From Cristatella mucedo (lineage: Eukaryota; Bryozoa; Phylactolaemata; Cristatellidae), in NCBI GenBank assembly GCA_009760855.2, contig WPIO01000011.1, positions 7,379,501 to 7,443,500 on the forward strand: a DNA stretch of 64,000 nt, written 5' to 3'. Below are positions 1-64,000 of the stretch, one piece after another (the first letter of the stretch is position 1; every line of letters starts with the position of its first letter). A model generated the notes under the pieces. The model searched no databases. It saw nothing but the letters and a program-made list of their open reading frames with translations, and was not told the DNA's origin. A program made the translations under genes and the position numbers.

Positions 1-72
1 ATTTTGACGTACAAATAGCTGAAAATAACATGTACTACTCAGTAACAAAAGTTGTGTCACGTAGTGAATTTT

Positions 73-743
73 TTTATTAATATTATTACTATTGGTTTTT
101 TAGTGTATTTCAATATACCTAAGTGTTACATAAAGGCCACGAATGGCAAAGCCGCTAACACAGCTTTAAATGCCCTGCATTAATACATGCACACAGAAGC
201 ATTCACAAGTAGACGCTTTTAAAAGTTGAGCTATATGTGCAATGCATTTAGTTTATCTTCCAGTATGCTTTGAATAAATCCAGTAGCCTTGTAGAGAGGC
301 TTCATGGGCCAATGGTTGCAATAGTTTGGCAAGCTTTAGCTACAGCTTAAAACAAGTTACCGGGTGTGCCTGAAATTGTAAGGGTTTTTGTATAAAGCAC
401 CTAAACTTTAAGAATGTGAAAGAGACAAAGTCATGAAAGGCAGACAATACAATGTTGCCCTTCAGCTGCTTTGCTCGTGCACACTTATTTATGGACGGCA
501 CCAATTTGCCCGCATTTATCACCAGAATAGCCATCCGTAAGCAGCAGCAGCTCACACCAGGAGATGTGAAGGTATGGAACCTCTAAATGCAGGTCCCATC
601 TCAGTCACTATGGTAATCGAAGCAGCCCTATGGCAGCTAATTGAAGGGTAGCTTCTCATCACCAAAAACGCTCATGTCTGGAGAGGCTTTCTCAACTAGG
701 TGCGTTATGGATAATTTTCTGAATCACAGAGTCTTGTTGTCTA
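73..743 (-). other. Candidate terminal exon / 3' UTR of the DOCK gene
   Basis: An acceptor-like TTTGCAG ends at 744. Splicing exon 34 (phase 0) to it puts TAG immediately in frame, so the protein would end right after DHR-2. An AATAAA on the minus strand lies at 73-78. Inference only: the real 3' exon could instead lie beyond position 1 and encode a tail like that of vertebrate DOCK3/4. Confidence 0.25.
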
Positions 744-920
744 CTGCAAATGTTGAATGTGAGTCGCACCGTGACGTTCGTTTAAAACCAGCCATCAAAA
801 GTATGGTTACCTTATTAGTAAGTTGAGCTAGCGCTCGTTTTTTATGAGATGCTTCATGTAATGTCAAGTCCACAGAAACTCATTAGCGACCGATGTCGCT
901 TTTGAATGTTTCAAACTTAC

Positions 921-60632
<59,712 letters not shown>

Positions 60633-61013
60633 CTGCAATGCCCACCGCCCACATGCCCCTCACGCATGTGTTAGGTCACTGCTGCTGCTGCTGCTGCTGC
60701 GGATAAGCGAAACGAGCACGAGGTTTAAAGACACAGCAAGCTTTCGACCGTCGACTGAATATAATTGCGGCTCGGGCACCAGCGGAGCAAGGCTCGAGGC
60801 ACAAGGCTCGAAGCCTCACTGCACTCATCCAGCCACGGCGTGCACTCGGCAGATGGACGCGCCTCGCTTTTACTTGCCCAATTAGGCGAGCCCCACTCGC
60901 GGGGTAACTTCTTTTGCTGCTAGCGCTGAGAAGCCAGCGGAACAACGTTGTGCAACATCCACAGCAATTTAAAGTGAGGATCGGCTAAATCAACGGCTTC
61001 GCTTGCGTGATGA

Positions 61014-61165
61014 CAAGAGCTGGGTTGGTCCAGCGGTTAAGGTGCTCGCCCCGACCTAGGTCTGGCTGAGGTCGTGGGCTCGAGCCCTGAGGCATATGTG
61101 AAGCGCCTGGATAGAGATTTAGTTCTCTTGGGGCGCTATACAAATGAATTATTATTTATTATTAA
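61014..61165 (+). mobile_element. tRNA-derived SINE2, best plus-strand copy
   Basis: A-box-like TGGTCCAGCGG at 61026-61036 and B-box-like GGCTCGAGCCC at 61077-61087, then GAAGCGCCTGGATAGAGATT, TAGTTCTCTTGGGGCGCTAT and an ATTATT tail. Upstream of DOCK exon 1. Confidence 0.82.
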
Positions 61166-62234
61166 GAGAGAGTTTTTAGCAGCCTTTGTCTCGCTTGCTA
61201 TGCTCAATCTAATACTCGCTTGCTATGCTCAAAAATATACGAAGGACTCGTTGCTGCCAGTGTGGCAAAGGGTTGGTGATGCGTGAGCTGTGTGCAGGAT
61301 GCCGGCCGGCTGCAGCAAGAGCCGCAGATGCTGAGAACCACAGATGCTTGCTCTCCCTGTCAAAGTAGCAATAGCCAGGCAAAAAGCAAAAAGCTGGCAG
61401 TCAAAGTAGCAATAGCCGGCTGCTGATGGATAAACTAGCAGAGGCTCTAAATTCATCAATCTGGTTCGTCATGACATCGGGGGCCCAGCAAGTTGGCTAA
61501 CGATAACACGGCAGACCCTAGGGAGGCACGGCAGCTAATTAGCCACAGGTGCTGAAAGGCGCCGGTGAGAGTGAGAGAGAGAGAGAGACTCGGCAGAGGC
61601 AGCATAGACCGATCGACAGGTCGCCAGCAGACCGCCACCTCTGTCGCACAGCAGGGGCAGCCAGCGCTGGCGGCCAGGCGTCTGGTACCAGCGCTAAGCA
61701 AGCCATCGTCTGATTGGCACAGCCATCGGGCATCAGTTGGGCACTGGGCCACCGGAATTTGGCATGGGTCACTGTGCTACTGTCGGCTAGCATCGGAAGG
61801 AAGCTGGTGCAACATAACACTGCTGATCGCTGAGCAGGAAGTGACTACTAGAGGGTCAACAGGCAATCGCTATGTCCAACCGTTGATGTGAGTGCACAGA
61901 CCAGGCATAAAAGAAACAGAACAAAGCAACTAGCGGCCCCTGCACTCGTAGGGAGAAAGTCTACACAGCTTTTCAGGGACAGCTCACCGGCCGGCACGAC
62001 CTATGACAGTGCCAGCTCACTGCATTGTAACGGCATTCATCAGCCAAACGAAACCGAAGGCTCAGTGAGACTGGCATCGACCTCGGCAGGCCACAGCAGC
62101 GCACCAGAGGAGCTGGCTGACTGCCGTGCAACATTGGCCACTAGGTTACTGGCGTGCCCAGTTGCAAGCTCTCGAGTCGGCATGCTCGGCAGCTCTTGGC
62201 ATCGGCTGCACTGAGCCACCAAGCTTGTCTTGGT

Positions 62235-62335
62235 CACTGTATTGTAATATGCAGGCCGGCAGCCGAAAGCAGCAGCAGCAGCAGCTAAAGCAGCCTTATT
62301 GTAATGTGCAGGCCGGCAGCCGACAGCAGCAGCCA
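62235..62335 (+). repeat. Tandem duplication of about 57 bp with CAG run
   Basis: ATTGTAATATGCAGGCCGGC at about 62240 recurs as ATTGTAATGTGCAGGCCGGC at about 62297, each followed by AGCCGA(A/C)AGCAGCAGC. No gene is supported around it. Confidence 0.8.
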
Positions 62336-63049
62336 TTGCTACTGTCTGGCATCGGTGCTCTCTCGGCGAGAGCAGGGGGGCACGATGAAAGCACTCGGCA
62401 GGCGCCCACGCTGCTGTGCTGCGTGCCGTACCAATCTGCCGGCAGCCGAGTTGGCCGCCGCTTGCGCGTGCAGCCTGTAGAGCTGCACAGGTCCGACAAG
62501 GTCCGGGTCAGCATGACTGCCGTCTTCCTGTCTCGGCACCAGGTCCATCTTGAGCTGCCTGGAGCAGACACGGGCGATCAAGTGGGAAGAATGTCATGCG
62601 AGTGGGCTCCTGCTGCTCCTGCCACTGCTGCTGCTGCTGCTGCTGCCACCGATACTGCTGCTGCTGCGCTAACAGCTGAAGCACCACCGGTACAGTCTTG
62701 GCACTCAAAAACACGAAGCTCTTTCCCATTAAATTAGTGAACCTCCTCCTACAGCCTGCTCAGCACCCATGGCAGCATCCCTGGAGAGCTTTTGACCGAT
62801 GATTTCTGCCTGCTGCTCACCTTTGAAACAGCGTCCTGTTCACAAGCTTGGGCTCCCGTCAACCCCTGCCTTCGGACTCTCGAAAGGGAGGGGGCTTGCT
62901 CGGATCTTGTAGGCGTTTGGCTTCACGGCTCTCGCCCACGTTCGTTCGTCATCACGCCAGTTCGAAGCGGCAAGCACGAGCAGGACGCTCGTGTCGCACG
63001 TCTGTCACATCGGCAATCTGCCAGACAGCTTTCCCTACGCTTGCCCCGG

Positions 63050-63310
63050 TGCCTGTCGTTCTGAACTAAGCACGAGTCAGTGCCTGATACTAACCAAGGG
63101 TCCCTACCCACCGTTGGCTTTGAGTGTCTCTTTGTGTGCTTCGGCATGCTGGCATGAGCAACATGACACCGGCTTGTTTGTGCATGTTTGTCTAGGCATG
63201 ATACAGTGCATGTCATTAACCTTGATTACTGAGTCTCGAGCCGGGAGCTCTGCTTTGTTCTGCTAGAATACCGTACGAGCGACCTATCATTTTTATTAGT
63301 AGTATCATTA
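63050..63310 (+). mobile_element. LINE-like 3' tail, type C
   Basis: GTTTGTCTAGGCATGATACAGTGCATGTCATTAACC resembles (in shorter pieces) 12655-12690 and 55185-55215. No RT. Weak. Confidence 0.35.
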
Positions 63311-64000
63311 TTTTTTACAGCTACTTATTATTAAATGACCACGCAGGAGGCACGAGCTTGTGCTGCTGCTGTTCAACGACTATCAGTCAACGATCCACCG
63401 GATACTGTAGCCCGAGACACTCTTGCACACATAATTGGCCCTTAGGTATATTTACCGTTGTGCCAATGCATTGGGTTTCGGGTGACTGCAAAGCTTACTG
63501 TGCAGCACAATCTGCGTAGTTTTTCACAATACTCAGTACAAGGCCAAGCAGCCCACCATGATGAGCTGAGGTCGGTCCGAGGACGACGTGTTAATGCTCA
63601 TCCGACCGGTGGACCTGCTCTGAGCAGTAATGTGGCGACATCTCGCAGGCTCACTGAGGAGGAGGGAGGGGGAGGGCACATGCCACGTGACAGATGGATT
63701 CCCTCCTGGCACCTGCCATCGATAATTTAGTGGCCTCGGCCACCAAGGGGTTGCTTGACGGCGACGACTATCATCGACGATGCAAATGATATGCTCTTTT
63801 GATTTGTGTAACTCAATGAAATGCATGGGATTGGGCTGCTGCTGCTGCTTAATACGCTAGTGTCTTCCGATCGCAGGCTAGAAGCTTCAAGGGCAGAGGG
63901 ATGTGCTCGCTCGCTCGGACCACGCCAGCCTATGAATAACATAAGCTTTGCATATAGAGACGTAGCAGCTCACCAACATGCATGGGCATGCCTGCGGTTT

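Larger units (their letters stand above)
60633..64000. other. Sequence upstream of the first recognised DOCK exon
   Basis: SH3-coding exons were searched for on the minus strand and not found. Present are GCT/CAG triplet runs (60677-60700, 62621-62645), SINE2 at 61014, a tandem duplication near 62240, a type C tail at 63050, and G+C-rich sequence with chance ORFs (for example the 203-codon plus-strand frame at 62126-62737). The remaining 5' exons probably lie beyond 64000. Confidence 0.5.

Noticed and set aside
62126-62737. 203-codon plus-strand open frame with Gln and Ala runs
   Set aside because: Open because of CAG/GCT triplet repeats and high G+C; no domain, no splice context and a tandem duplication inside it.

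Overview
The window is animal nuclear DNA from a non-vertebrate metazoan that I cannot place more precisely. The evidence is a 34-exon gene with kilobase-scale introns and GT-AG splice sites, degenerate LINEs with an APE-type endonuclease and reverse transcriptase, tRNA-derived SINEs, a BED/hAT transposon relic and very long dinucleotide microsatellites. There is no operon, no ribosome-binding-site structure and no long intact ORF. Nearly every ORF over 60 codons is repeat-derived or chance.

The main content is one gene on the minus strand, running from about 60632 down to at least 921. I rebuilt it exon by exon by matching conceptual translations to remembered DOCK3/DOCK4 protein sequence and requiring matching splice phases. 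It encodes a DOCK-B (DOCK3/DOCK4, Drosophila sponge) type guanine-nucleotide exchange factor for Rac/Rap GTPases. 34 exons total about 4.4 kb (about 1,460 codons) spread over 59.7 kb. In transcript order: the DOCK N-terminal region between SH3 and DHR-1 (exons 1-5, 60632-50373), DHR-1/C2 (exons 6-9, 49464-46767), the armadillo-like middle (exons 10-24, 42023-16714), and the catalytic DHR-2 domain (exons 25-34, 13795-921). The SH3-encoding 5' exons were not found and probably lie beyond 64000. The 3' end is uncertain, but a candidate acceptor just before 743 gives an immediate in-frame stop.

Introns are filled with mobile elements. LINE family A (ATTAC-type tail) occurs at 1830, 4226, 9200, 17880, 50800, 51665 and 55684. 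LINE family B (TTA-type tail, 3' end containing AAGCGCCTAGAAAGAGATTA) occurs at about a dozen places, the best at 24448-25850 and 58383-59180. A third tail type, C, is at 12560, 54985 and 63050. tRNA-SINE1 has about eight copies. tRNA-SINE2 has about six copies, and its 3' tail looks like the LINE B tail. A hAT transposase relic lies at 7140-8965 on the minus strand. Several elements are nested, notably at 51665-53460.

Other structures are near-perfect snap-back inverted repeats (17648-17708, 55157-55185, 12400-12549, 58315-58340), an approximately 65-bp inverted duplication around a CT tract (29250-29602), and long TA, CT/GA and CA/GT arrays. I found no rRNA, CRISPR array, prokaryotic element or second convincing protein-coding gene. 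No wholly new system is evident; the most informative results are the gene model, its splice-phase anomaly, the SINE/LINE shared tail and the snap-back repeats.
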